Positions 8,804-17,533 of a stretch of DNA of 43,706 bases are shown here, one piece after another. The notes under the pieces are model-generated. The model was not told the DNA's origin and searched no databases. It saw only the letters and a program-made list of their open reading frames with translations. The DNA is from CAZSNT01 sp964607765 (GTDB lineage Bacteria > Verrucomicrobiota > Lentisphaeria > Oligosphaerales > JABHEG01), in NCBI GenBank assembly GCA_964607765.1, contig CAZSNT010000081.1:1-43706 (forward strand). Reading direction: 5' to 3'. Numbering within the stretch: the stretch's first letter is position 1; every line of letters starts with the position of its first letter. Made by a program: the position numbers and the translations under genes.

Positions 8804-9595
8804 TTACTCGAGCTCGTCGTCGTCCTCGATCTCGGCGGTACGCAGCACCTTGATCAGGTCGAGCACGGTTGCTTCACTTTCGAGGATCAGTCGGGTCGCA
8901 TAGTTCTTGATCAGCGTGAAGGCGAGCAACGCGGGAACGGAGATCAGCAGCCCCACGCAGGTGGTCCAGAGCGCGGTTGAGATGGACATAGCGAGGACCT
9001 GAGCCTTCGCGGCGCCGGAGGCCGATGCGAGACCGGCGAACGCGGCGACCATACCGGTGACCGTTCCCATCAGTCCGAGCATGGGCGCGATCTGTCCACA
9101 CAGGTTCAGGTAGTTGACCCGCTGCATGAGTTTCTCGCTCTCCATTTCGGCGCTGGAGGCGACAGACTCCTGGATGACCTCGTAGCCCTCGGTGATGTTG
9201 GAGAAGCCGACCATCAGGATCGTGGAGAGCGGTCCGGGATTGGCCTCACACGTCTCGAGAGCGCCGCCCAGGTCGCCCTGGGTCAGGGCGTCCCGGACGC
9301 CGTCGACCACATCGGGTGGCAGCAGCTTCTCCCGTTTGATGGTCACGACAGCGTCGATGATGAACCACACGGTTGCGAAAGAGGTGGCGAAGATCATTCC
9401 CCAAATCAGCAGGTTCACCATGCCGCCTTTGAACACGAGCGCCACGAAGCTGACACCGTCCTCTGCAGGAGCTGCCTCTTCCACCTGCTCCGCGGCAACG
9501 GGATCGGCATCCTGTGCGTGTGCCAGCGTGCCGCTCAGATAAGCGGTGCCGACGATGAGCAATGCGACCATCCAGATTCTGCTTTTCCTGATCAT
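8804..9595 (-). CDS. exbB: ExbB/TolQ/MotA family proton channel protein
   Basis: 263 residues, inner-membrane subunit of a PMF-driven motor. An N-terminal signal-like segment (MVALLIVGTAYLSGTLAHAQ) precedes an acidic stretch and three membrane helices (about 60-80, 170-195, 205-230). The family motif APMLGLMGTVTGM starts the second helix, and the third has LWTTCVGLLISVPALL. The start at 9595 is preferred over a longer frame to 9637 because AGGAAAGGGA lies about 10 bases upstream. The exported N-terminal extension before the first helix is common in ExbB of PVC and Bacteroidetes-like lineages. It follows the small TPR gene by 34 bases and precedes exbD by 27, so it is an operon member. Confidence 0.94.
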   Translation of the reverse strand: MIRKSRIWMVALLIVGTAYLSGTLAHAQDADPVAAEQVEEAAPAEDGVSFVALVFKGGMVNLLIWGMIFATSFATVWFIIDAVVTIKREKLLPPDVVDGVRDALTQGDLGGALETCEANPGPLSTILMVGFSNITEGYEVIQESVASSAEMESEKLMQRVNYLNLCGQIAPMLGLMGTVTGMVAAFAGLASASGAAKAQVLAMSISTALWTTCVGLLISVPALLAFTLIKNYATRLILESEATVLDLIKVLRTAEIEDDDELE

Positions 9596-9629
9596 GCGGT
9601 GTTTTCCCTTTCCTCGCGTCTGTCTACAG

Positions 9630-10373
9630 TCAATCAATCTGCGCTATTTCTTTCCAGCGTTCGTCCTTGAGCTCTTTGAGCAGCGCAACGGCCTGCCGCT
9701 TCGCCTTCTGACGCTCTGCATCGACCTTACCGGGCCTGAACAGCAGCAGCGTCTTGAGGTAATCTAGCATGGCGTCCTTCTTCTCGCCCTTGGCCGCCAG
9801 GATGTCCCCCCGTGTGTTGAACCCAAACGCAGCCATTTTGTCATCTTCCGAGGTCATCAGTTTCTTGAGGATGGCCTCGGCTTTGTCGAAATTCTTCAGT
9901 GCCACATAGGCGCTGGTGAGGCCGCGGATCACGTCTTCCTCGTGGGTTGCCCGGTACTGCATGCCGCGCTCGAAGATCCGCTGCGCCTGGCCGTACTCCT
10001 CGCGCGCCATGTGCGCCATTCCCTGCATGTATGAGATGTAATCGCCCCAGCCCAGGTACTTGTACTTGTCGAAAAAGGAGCTGCCGTGTTTGAGAACGGG
10101 ATCGTAGCTCTTCTTCGCCATCGCGTTTTCCATGACCTCGACCTCTTTGGGCTTCGGCACATGGCCATAGCTGTAATCGCCGCGGCGGAACGTCTGCGTC
10201 GGGCCGCCCTTTTCCATCTGCAGTTTCAGTGTGCCGTTGGCCTCGGCTTTCAGCGCCACGCCCCGGATTTTCTGGCCTCGCTTGACCACGTAACAGTCGC
10301 CTGCGGCGAAGGCGCTCATCCCAACGCAGACTGCAAGACAGGCAAGCCGACGCTGTAGTCCGAATCTGATCAT
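9630..10373 (-). CDS. Exported TPR protein of the ExbBD cluster
   Basis: 247 residues. Residues 1-24 (RLACLAVCVGMSAFAAG) look like a signal peptide, so it is periplasmic. Residues about 25-70 form a small beta-rich region (VVKRGQKIRGVALK, then THE-type strands). Residues about 100-220 are TPR-like helical pairs (YGQAQRIFERGM, FDKAEAILKKLM, KKDAMLDYLKTLLLF). The start at 10373 has AGGAAAGGA about 10 bases upstream; the longer frame to 10466 is less likely. The position between a huge TPR protein and ExbB recalls CpoB (YbgF), the TPR partner of Tol-Pal. Partner binding is inference; no enzymatic motif is visible. Confidence 0.82.
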   Translation of the reverse strand: MIRFGLQRRLACLAVCVGMSAFAAGDCYVVKRGQKIRGVALKAEANGTLKLQMEKGGPTQTFRRGDYSYGHVPKPKEVEVMENAMAKKSYDPVLKHGSSFFDKYKYLGWGDYISYMQGMAHMAREEYGQAQRIFERGMQYRATHEEDVIRGLTSAYVALKNFDKAEAILKKLMTSEDDKMAAFGFNTRGDILAAKGEKKDAMLDYLKTLLLFRPGKVDAERQKAKRQAVALLKELKDERWKEIAQID

Positions 10374-10469
10374 TGTCTGTGTCCTTTCCTCGTCGGGCGT
10401 CCCGCACAGGCGCGGGCGCACCAAACGCTTTCCTGCGCCAAGCCACGCTCGGCGCAACGCAATCAACCG

Positions 10470-13400
10470 CTACGGCTGAGCGGCCGGCGGCGCTGGCGCC
10501 GCCCCAGCCCCCGCCGCGGGCAGTTTCCCTATGTCGGCGCGGTACTTGCCTTTGGCGTAATCGCGGCGGTACTGCTTCACCATGCTGTCGCGCTGTTCCG
10601 TATCACCCAGACGCGCAAACGTCCTGGCGCTCTCGTAGACTGCCATCTCGATCCAGGGCGCATTGCCGGGCACGCTGGCATCGGCAAGCATGACCACCTG
10701 CTGGAATCGCGCAGCCGCAGCCTGCAGGTCGCTCTGCCCGCCCTGTTGGGCGAGAAGCTGCCCAAGCCGGCACAGGCCACGGTTCATCATGACCGGATCG
10801 GTAGCGTACTGCAGCACTTCCGACACGTCCCGAATCGCGCCCGGCAAGTCGGAGGATGCCCCCTGCCGCCGGGCCTCGGCCAAGCCGAATTTACTCTCGA
10901 AGAAGTATGCCGTGTTCGGCTTTTCTTCCAACAGCTTGCCGTAGAACGTGAGCGCCCCGGCATGGTCCTCCAACTGCCCGCACGCCTGCGCAGCCCGGAA
11001 CAGACAGTGCTCGCGGGATCGCGTCTGAAGCAGTTCGGCGTCCGGGTGGTTCTTGTCTTCACTCCGCGCCAGCAGTTCCCGGCTCGCGGCCAGAGAGGCT
11101 TTAGGTCTTCCGGCCCCGAGCATAGTCTCCGAGATGTAGCCCAGATTCGGGCTCAGCATGTCGGCCGGACGCTTGAGCAACTTGTCGAAGGCGGCCTCGG
11201 CCTCGGCGAACTTCCCGATCTCGAACTGTGCACGTCCCAGATTGAACAAGGCCTCCTTACCGGCGTCCGACTGGGGAAACTGCGTGGCCAGCCGGTTCAG
11301 GATCTGCGCAGCGGCAGGAAAATCTTCCTGCTCGAGGTAGACAGTGCCCAGCCGTGCCATGTTGGCCGGGATGTGCTTCGACTTCGGGTGGTTCTTGAGG
11401 AACTTCACGAACTCGGCCTCGGCCTTTTCTTTCCAGCCGTCGAATTCGGCTCTCACGGGCTTGCGCCCCTCGTCGAGCTTCGCGATGCGCTCGTTCGCAG
11501 CCGCAATGTCCGCTTTGCATCGAGCAATGACCTTCTCGGCGAAGGTGGCGGCTACAGCCGCCTTGTCGGCCTGCGCTTTCTGCACGGCACGAAACAGCTC
11601 CACCAGGGCGCCGGTCATCTTCGCGAGCTCAACGTCCGCAGCCTTCCTGGCATCCGCCGTGAGCGCCAGCACCTTACCCTCCTGCGCGTTCCGCTCCAGC
11701 GCCTTGGCGGTAGTCAGGAGGCGGGCTGTCAGCAGCTCGGTGTCCTTCTCGGCAAGCGCCACTTCCCGCTCCAGCTGCAGTGTGGTGCCTTCCTGCCCGT
11801 GCAGAGCTTTGTCCAGATCCTTGAGTTCCACCTTCCAGAGCTCAACATTCTCGAGCGCCTGGTCGGTAGCGACCTTTTCGCTGGCTTCGGTAGCCTGGTC
11901 GAACGCGGCCTGAGCACCCTTCAGCATCTCAGCGATCTTCTCGCTGTACATGCGCCCCTTCTTGCTCGTCTCGGGATCCTCGCTGGCCTGCATCTCTTTG
12001 GCGCGTTGCAAGCCACGCTGATACTTCTGCAGGTTCTCGTCGGCCGTCTCCACGGCTGCGTTGGCCGTCTGGATCCGGGCCTCGAGAGTGGTCAGCGCCT
12101 TGCGCTTCTGCCCAGTGTTCTCCCGCAACTGCTTCAGCGCAGCCGTGGCTTCCGCCAAGTCCTTCTCGAGGATCGGTCTACGCTTTGCGAGCGAAGCGAT
12201 AGCCGTCTTGATCTCGTCCCGGTCGCGCTCGTAGCCGAGTCGCGCACCTTCGAGCTGCTGTCTGCTCTGTTTCGCCTTCTCGGCGGCGAGCTGCCTGGCT
12301 CTGTCCTGTGCAATGCGCCGGGCCGCTTCCCTCTCTTCTTCGGTCTCCCCCTCAACGTCTTGCTCCGGGGCGGGTGCGGGCCCGCCGTCCTCCGTTTCCC
12401 CCTCAGCCTGCTTGATCAGTGCCGTGATACGCTGGCCTGTGGTTTCCGCCTCCTTCCGAGCCGCAGCCACCTGCTGCTCCGCTTCCTCGATGCCCTTTTC
12501 GGCCTGTCTCACCAGCTGTCGAGCGGCTGTGAGGGAGTCTTTGAACTCGGTCAGCTCGGGTCGGTACGCCTCGCCTGCCAAATCATAAGACCACGCCAGG
12601 TAGCAGGCGGAGTCCTCGCTCACACGCTTGGCTACGGCCGTACCCCGGTTGAAGCCCTTGTCACTGCCCGGACTCAACCACGAGATGAGCTCGCCGAACT
12701 GCTCGACCGCCTCTGCGGCGTCATCGTGCAGCATCATCTGTTCCGCAGCCCGGAACTTCGCCTCAAGTCGATCGTCCATCCGGTTCGGCAGCGACTCGGA
12801 CTCGCAGTACCTGAGGAACGCATCCGCCGCCTCTTCCGGCTGATCGGTGGAGTAGTAGATCCAGCCAAGCTTATACAACGCGCGGATTCCCTTCTCGTGG
12901 GAACTGAACTGATCAACCAGGCGTTGGTACTTGGGAATACCCGCCATGTAGGCTTCCCGCGCCGCCGCTTTGACCTTTTCCCGTTCCGCGGCGGGGGTTT
13001 TGCCGACGCTCTTTGCCACCTCAGAAGCCACGCGGTACTGGTTTTCCGCGATCATGAACGCGATCTCGGGCGCTTTCGGGTGAGTGGAGCTGAGCTCAAC
13101 GAACCGGTCCAGCACGCCCAGCGCCTCGCCGATGGCCTTCTCTCTCGCGGCCTTGTCCTTGACCTTCCGGCTCGCCTCGTGCATGAATCCGCCAAGCATG
13201 AGTGTCGCCTGAGCCGTATCTTCAGACTGTGAGAACAGATCGGACAGATAGGACACGACCGCTTCACCTTCCAGGTAGCGGCCAAGGTTGCCGTAGCACA
13301 GCACGAGTCTGACCCCGACCTCGGGAAGCCGCCGGCTGCGCCGGCCGCTGCGGAATGCGTCCAGGTAGTGGGGCAGTGCAGCGGCGTAGTCCTTGCTCGC

Positions 13401-14597
13401 CAGGAAAGCCATGGCCTGCTCCATCTTGACCTCGAGCTCAGCGTCTGCCGTGCCACCAGGCGTCTCGATGGTCTCGCCGAACCGCTTCTCCAGCATGTCG
13501 CCACACTTGCCGTGCTGGGTCAATGCGATCATGCGGTAGGGGGAGTTGCCGTACTCCGTGATGGCCGTCTCGAAGTACTTGGCTGCGGCCAGGAAGAGTT
13601 TGCGTGCTTTGTCTTTGTTGCCCGCGAGCGCAAAGGCCACCACGCCCTCGCCGTACAGTGCCTTGCCTTTGTAGGTAAGCGCCCCTGCGATGGGCGAATT
13701 CTCCCGGGCGCCCGGGCCGAGAGCCGACTCAATCTCGGTCATGAAGGCAGTAGCCATCTTCAGCACTTTGATGGCCTCGATAAAGTGCTTGACCTTGGTC
13801 TTCTTGTCCTTCTTCTTGAGCTGTGTCTTAGTCTGATTTTCGCCCAGGATGACGTAGCCGCGTGCGCGTTCCACGAACGAAGCAGCAGCAACGCCGTCGA
13901 GTTCGAACTGCAGGCTGGAGAGATCCTTCAGGGCTTTCTGGACACCCCCGGTATTGACCGGCTTATCCTCGGCCAGTTTGGCCTCCTCGGCGGCGAGCAT
14001 GGACTGAGCCTTGAGGAACGTGAGCTGCCGGTCGCTGGCCCCCCCCTCGCCCTTGACCCGCTCCAGGTAGGCCATCACCTTGGCCGCTTCCGAGCCTTTG
14101 CCCTGATCCTGCAGAACGCGCGAGTAGATCTGCACGGCGCGCTTGAAGTCTTCGACCTCGTCATCATCCCTGCTGTCGGGCTGTTTGACGGCCTTGAAGA
14201 ACTCAGCGTAGGCGGCCGCGGCGGCCTTCAGGTCGCGGCGGCGGTAGGACATCTCTCCCACGACAAGCCTGGACTGCACGTACCAGCGACTGTTCTTTGC
14301 GATCTTCGCAACCGCGGCATCGCCCTCTTTCCGCTTGCCTTGGGCATAAAACACCCGAGCGGTCTCGAACAGCACGCGGTCTTTCTGGTCGGGGTATCGC
14401 CGAAACAGTTTCTGCGCCTGCAGGGCGGCGTAGTCATACATCTCGATCTGACGCAGGGCGCGCAAGAGCCGCAGGTCGTAACTGAACTCGTCCACTGCGC
14501 GAGCAGCCGTAGGCAGCATGAACAGCAGGACAATCAGGACAGGGGCAAAAGACAGCGACAGGCTGGCGGGAAAGGAAACTGAGCGGCCGGCTCTCAT
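10470..14597 (-). CDS. Giant exported TPR/coiled-coil protein (1375 aa)
   Basis: An N-terminal signal peptide (LSLSFAPVLIVLLFMLPTAARA) is followed by TPR arrays at about 30-650. A long charged coiled coil follows at about 690-1040, rich in Glu, Lys, Ala and Gln. A second TPR set lies at about 1050-1350, including a FPAAAQILNRLATQFPQSDAGKEA-type unit of the YbgF/CpoB kind. The tail is Ala/Pro-rich (AGAAPAPPAAQP). Likely periplasmic scaffold. AGAGGA lies 8 bases before the ATG, so the start is well supported. It is the first gene of the leftward ExbBD cluster, 96 bases before the small TPR gene. Exact partner unknown; TPR and coiled-coil content suggests assembly of a trans-envelope complex. 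Confidence 0.88.
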   Translation of the reverse strand: MRAGRSVSFPASLSLSFAPVLIVLLFMLPTAARAVDEFSYDLRLLRALRQIEMYDYAALQAQKLFRRYPDQKDRVLFETARVFYAQGKRKEGDAAVAKIAKNSRWYVQSRLVVGEMSYRRRDLKAAAAAYAEFFKAVKQPDSRDDDEVEDFKRAVQIYSRVLQDQGKGSEAAKVMAYLERVKGEGGASDRQLTFLKAQSMLAAEEAKLAEDKPVNTGGVQKALKDLSSLQFELDGVAAASFVERARGYVILGENQTKTQLKKKDKKTKVKHFIEAIKVLKMATAFMTEIESALGPGARENSPIAGALTYKGKALYGEGVVAFALAGNKDKARKLFLAAAKYFETAITEYGNSPYRMIALTQHGKCGDMLEKRFGETIETPGGTADAELEVKMEQAMAFLASKDYAAALPHYLDAFRSGRRSRRLPEVGVRLVLCYGNLGRYLEGEAVVSYLSDLFSQSEDTAQATLMLGGFMHEASRKVKDKAAREKAIGEALGVLDRFVELSSTHPKAPEIAFMIAENQYRVASEVAKSVGKTPAAEREKVKAAAREAYMAGIPKYQRLVDQFSSHEKGIRALYKLGWIYYSTDQPEEAADAFLRYCESESLPNRMDDRLEAKFRAAEQMMLHDDAAEAVEQFGELISWLSPGSDKGFNRGTAVAKRVSEDSACYLAWSYDLAGEAYRPELTEFKDSLTAARQLVRQAEKGIEEAEQQVAAARKEAETTGQRITALIKQAEGETEDGGPAPAPEQDVEGETEEEREAARRIAQDRARQLAAEKAKQSRQQLEGARLGYERDRDEIKTAIASLAKRRPILEKDLAEATAALKQLRENTGQKRKALTTLEARIQTANAAVETADENLQKYQRGLQRAKEMQASEDPETSKKGRMYSEKIAEMLKGAQAAFDQATEASEKVATDQALENVELWKVELKDLDKALHGQEGTTLQLEREVALAEKDTELLTARLLTTAKALERNAQEGKVLALTADARKAADVELAKMTGALVELFRAVQKAQADKAAVAATFAEKVIARCKADIAAANERIAKLDEGRKPVRAEFDGWKEKAEAEFVKFLKNHPKSKHIPANMARLGTVYLEQEDFPAAAQILNRLATQFPQSDAGKEALFNLGRAQFEIGKFAEAEAAFDKLLKRPADMLSPNLGYISETMLGAGRPKASLAASRELLARSEDKNHPDAELLQTRSREHCLFRAAQACGQLEDHAGALTFYGKLLEEKPNTAYFFESKFGLAEARRQGASSDLPGAIRDVSEVLQYATDPVMMNRGLCRLGQLLAQQGGQSDLQAAAARFQQVVMLADASVPGNAPWIEMAVYESARTFARLGDTEQRDSMVKQYRRDYAKGKYRADIGKLPAAGAGAAPAPPAAQP

Positions 14598-14667
14598 TCC
14601 GCGATCCTCTCTGTGGGCAACTCACATTGCTGCTGTTCGGTGACAGCGCACGCGACACCCCGCAGAA

Positions 14668-14688
14668 ATCGATGCTCCCCCCATCGAT
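14668..14688 (-). terminator. Possible terminator after tRNA-Pro
   Basis: ATCGATG (14668-14674) and CATCGAT (14682-14688) form a perfect 7-bp stem with a C-rich loop. On the minus strand the stem is followed by TTTCT. It lies between the tRNA and the giant TPR gene, so it could end the tRNA transcript. The short U-run makes it weak. Confidence 0.35.
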
Positions 14689-14738
14689 GATGCGGCAACT
14701 GCGCCTAAGCCACGAGTCACACGGCAGGATCAGGAGAA

Positions 14739-14816
<78 letters not shown>

Positions 14817-14893
14817 ACGTTCAGACCGATGCTCCCTACCAAGCGTCCTGCTCGAGAGCCAGACGGATGGCTGTCGCCTGAACAACGCCCGTT

Positions 14894-14921
14894 ACTATAC
14901 CGTTCCAACGCGCGTACGCAA
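14894..14921 (-). promoter_or_regulatory. Possible promoter of tRNA-Pro
   Basis: On the minus strand TATAGT (14894-14899) is a good -10 element, with TTGCGT (14916-14921) 16 bases upstream as a poor -35. Transcription would start some 70 bases before the tRNA 5' end. Supported mainly by position. Confidence 0.35.
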
Positions 14922-15076
14922 GCGGGGAGTGGCTGTCATGTCCGTTTTGCAGCCGCGCCGGGCGTGGTGGGGCGCCGGTGGCTTCCGGGCGCGTGGGATC
15001 GGCGCGCGATGGGGGCGGCGGGCACACCCAAGCATGTCGTAATGGGATGCTGTTAAAGTAGTTACGAGGCGCGACA

Positions 15077-15104
15077 GGCGTTCCGAGCTGGTCTGCGGAA
15101 CGCC
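15077..15104 (-). terminator. Hairpin after pilC
   Basis: GGCGTTCCG (15077-15085) pairs perfectly with CGGAACGCC (15096-15104), loop of 10 bases, starting 20 bases past the pilC stop. The stem is strong, but no long U-run follows on the minus strand, so it may terminate weakly or protect the 3' end. Confidence 0.45.
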
Positions 15105-15123
15105 CGTCGGCTGCAGCCGGACA

Positions 15124-16395
15124 TCAGCCGCCCAGCTTATCGATCAGTTTAATCAGGGGCAGGAACAGCGCGATCACGATACCGCCGACGATCACCGCCA
15201 GGAACACGATCATGATCGGCTCGATCAGCGACGTCAGGGCCTCGACCGCTCGGTCGACCTCTTCCTCGTACACGTCGGCCACGCGGTTGAGCATCTCGGG
15301 CAGCGCGCCGGTTTCCTCGCCCACCTCGATCATACTGACAACCATGCCGGGGAACACCTTGGCCTGTTCCAACGGTTTGGTCATGCCCTCACCTTCCTTC
15401 ACGGCGTCATGGACGGACTGGATGGCACGAGAGACCAATTCGTTACCGGCAGTATCACGCACAATCTGCAAGGCTTGCAGCACGGCCACACCGGACTGCA
15501 TCAGCGTACCCAGTGTGCGGCAGAATCGTGCAACCACGGATCGTATGACCAGCTGGTTGATGGGCGGCATCTTCATGGCGAGGAAATCGAAGAGGAAGGC
15601 ACCCGGTTTGGTCTTCTTCAGGAACTTGACCCCGAAGATGATCCCGACGATGCCGCCGATCATGACGAGGACCTGGTTCTGCATGAAATCACTGATTCCG
15701 ATGACTATCACGGTCAGGCCCGGGAGCGGCTCGCCCGCGAGCATCTCGTTAAACATCTTCGCGAACTTCGGCACGATGAAGATCATCAGGCCGGAGGTAA
15801 TGGTCAAAGCCACTGTCAGCACGATGACTGGGTAGACCATGGCGGCCTTCACCTTACCGGCAATTCGCGCGGCTTTCTCCATGAACTCGGCCAGCCGGTT
15901 CAGCACTGTCTCCATGGCACCGGAGGCCTCCCCGGCGCGGATCATGTTGACATAGAGCTTGGTGAATGACTTGGGATGCCCGGCCAGGGCCTCCGAGAAG
16001 GTACTCCCGCCCTCGACGGCATTGCCGAGATCGCCGAGCACGCGGGCGAGGGCGGGGTTGCCTTTTGCCTGGCGTTCGAGCGTACGCAGCGCACGCACGA
16101 GAGGCAGGCCCGCATCGAGCAGCGTGGCGAGCTGACGGGTGAACTGCGTCAGCTGCTTCTTCTTGACGACCGGCGCGCCGAATGAGAGGCCAGCCAGACC
16201 GCCGCCGGACTTGCCGGGGGCCTTCTTCTGCGCGGCCGCCTTGCCGCCGCCGCGGCCTTTCACCTCGCTCATGCTGGTGGGGAACAGCCCCATCTGCTTG
16301 AGTTTTGCGGCGGCATCCTGTTCGCTCTCAGCGTCTATGCGGCCTTTCTGCTCCTTGCCGCGCCCGTCCATTGCAGTGTAGTGAAATCTAGGCAT
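15124..16395 (-). CDS. pilC: Type II secretion/type IV pilus inner-membrane platform protein (PilC/GspF)
   Basis: 423 residues, the usual length. The start MPRFHYTAMDGRGKEQKGRI matches the family N-terminus, followed by a Gly/Lys/Ala-rich linker (about 45-70). The first GspF domain begins near KKKQLTQFTRQLATLLDAGLPL, and the second near VARFCRTLGTLMQSGVAVLQALQ. Three membrane helices are visible (about 190-210, 240-260, 395-415). Family role: platform that couples the cytoplasmic ATPases to pilin insertion or removal. GAGAGGA lies 8 bases before the ATG. Last gene of the four-gene operon, 32 bases after pilT. No pilin or secretin gene is in the window. Confidence 0.95.
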   Translation of the reverse strand: MPRFHYTAMDGRGKEQKGRIDAESEQDAAAKLKQMGLFPTSMSEVKGRGGGKAAAQKKAPGKSGGGLAGLSFGAPVVKKKQLTQFTRQLATLLDAGLPLVRALRTLERQAKGNPALARVLGDLGNAVEGGSTFSEALAGHPKSFTKLYVNMIRAGEASGAMETVLNRLAEFMEKAARIAGKVKAAMVYPVIVLTVALTITSGLMIFIVPKFAKMFNEMLAGEPLPGLTVIVIGISDFMQNQVLVMIGGIVGIIFGVKFLKKTKPGAFLFDFLAMKMPPINQLVIRSVVARFCRTLGTLMQSGVAVLQALQIVRDTAGNELVSRAIQSVHDAVKEGEGMTKPLEQAKVFPGMVVSMIEVGEETGALPEMLNRVADVYEEEVDRAVEALTSLIEPIMIVFLAVIVGGIVIALFLPLIKLIDKLGG

Positions 16396-16427
16396 GATCT
16401 GGTCCTCTCAGGTTAAGAGCAGCGCGG

Positions 16428-17501
16428 TCAGCGTTGGTCTTGCTGCATCTTCTGGATAATGCCTTCCGGGTCTTTGCACTTAGTGATCAGCTCTCCATAA
16501 GAGATCTTACCCTCAGCATAGAGCCTTAACAAGTGCGCATCCAAGGTGTTCATGCCGTACTTGGCACCGGTTTGAATGTCGGAGGTAATCCGGTACGTCT
16601 TGCCGTCGCGGATCAGCGCCGCGATGGACGGCGTACTGATCATGATCTCGAACGCCGCCACGCGCCCGGTCGTATCGATACGAGGCAGCAGCACCTGGGA
16701 GATCACGCAGATCAACCCCACAGCCAGCTGCGTTCGGACCTGTTCCTGCTGGTCGGTCGGGAAAGCATCCACGATACGGTCGACCGTTTCAGCGGCCCCG
16801 GTGGTGTGCAAGGTACCGAACACCAAGTGCCCGGTCTCCGCCGCGGTGATGGCTGCGGAGATCGTCTCCAAGTCACGCATCTCGCCCACGAGTATGACAT
16901 CGGGATCCTGGCGCAGCGCGCGCCGCAGGGCTTCTTCGAAGGAGGGCACATCCACGCCGATCTCACGCTGTGTGAGGACGCTCGTCTTGTGCCCGTGATA
17001 GAACTCGATCGGATCCTCGACCGTGATGATGTGGCAGTCCCGCTCCTGGTTGATCACATCGATCATCGAGGCGAGCGTGGTGGACTTGCCGCTACCGGTC
17101 GGCCCGGTGACCAGGACCATGCCGCGCGGCCGGAACAGGATGTCTTTGACCGCCGCGGACAGCCCGATCTGCTCCAGTGTCAGCAGCGAGTTGGAGATCG
17201 TGCGCAGCACCATGCCGATGGCGCCCCTTTGCCGGAACACGCTGACCCGGAACCGGGCCTGGTCGCCGAACGCAAAGCCGAAGTCGACGCCGCCGCCCTG
17301 CTGCAGTTTCTGCTGGTTCACCTCAGAGGTGATCGACTTCATGAGCCGCTCGGTGTCTTCCGGTTCCAGCGGATCCGTGTCCAGGGGTGTCAGGCCGCCG
17401 TGCAGTCGCAGAACAGGGGGTGAGCCCACCGGCAGATGCAGGTCGCTGGCGCCTTCGTCGATGACCAGCTGCAGGAGTTCGGACATTTCAATTGCGGCCA
17501 T
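16428..17501 (-). CDS. pilT: Twitching motility/pilus retraction ATPase PilT
   Basis: 357 residues, matching PilT length (about 345). The N-terminal domain has GASDLHLPVGSPPVLRLHG. Walker A is GPTGSGKS, the Asp box is near VEDPIEFYH, and Walker B is DPDVILVGEMRD, followed by TAAETGHLVFGTLHT with the His box. The C-terminal SIAALIRDGKT is the counterpart of the AIRNLIREGK motif needed for retraction. It lacks the CxxC pairs found in the two PilB-like ATPases upstream, as expected for PilT. It hydrolyses ATP to disassemble the pilus. GAGGA before the ATG; 32 bases after the second PilB gene. Confidence 0.96.
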   Translation of the reverse strand: MAAIEMSELLQLVIDEGASDLHLPVGSPPVLRLHGGLTPLDTDPLEPEDTERLMKSITSEVNQQKLQQGGGVDFGFAFGDQARFRVSVFRQRGAIGMVLRTISNSLLTLEQIGLSAAVKDILFRPRGMVLVTGPTGSGKSTTLASMIDVINQERDCHIITVEDPIEFYHGHKTSVLTQREIGVDVPSFEEALRRALRQDPDVILVGEMRDLETISAAITAAETGHLVFGTLHTTGAAETVDRIVDAFPTDQQEQVRTQLAVGLICVISQVLLPRIDTTGRVAAFEIMISTPSIAALIRDGKTYRITSDIQTGAKYGMNTLDAHLLRLYAEGKISYGELITKCKDPEGIIQKMQQDQR

Positions 17502-17533
17502 GTCTAATCCTCGTTGTTCCTGAACATCCTCGC

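Larger units (their letters stand above)
14817..15123. other. Intergenic region: tRNA promoter side and pilC 3' end
   Basis: No gene is seen in these 307 bases. The left part should hold the tRNA promoter (separate entry). The right part, just after the pilC stop on the minus strand, has a perfect 9-bp inverted repeat (15077-15085 with 15096-15104). The middle is GC-rich with no coding signal; overlapping reading frames there lack a start with a ribosome-binding site. Confidence 0.4.

Noticed and set aside
10746..13232. 828-codon plus-strand frame
   Set aside because: Antisense shadow of the giant TPR gene; Leu/Arg/Gly-rich with no motif.
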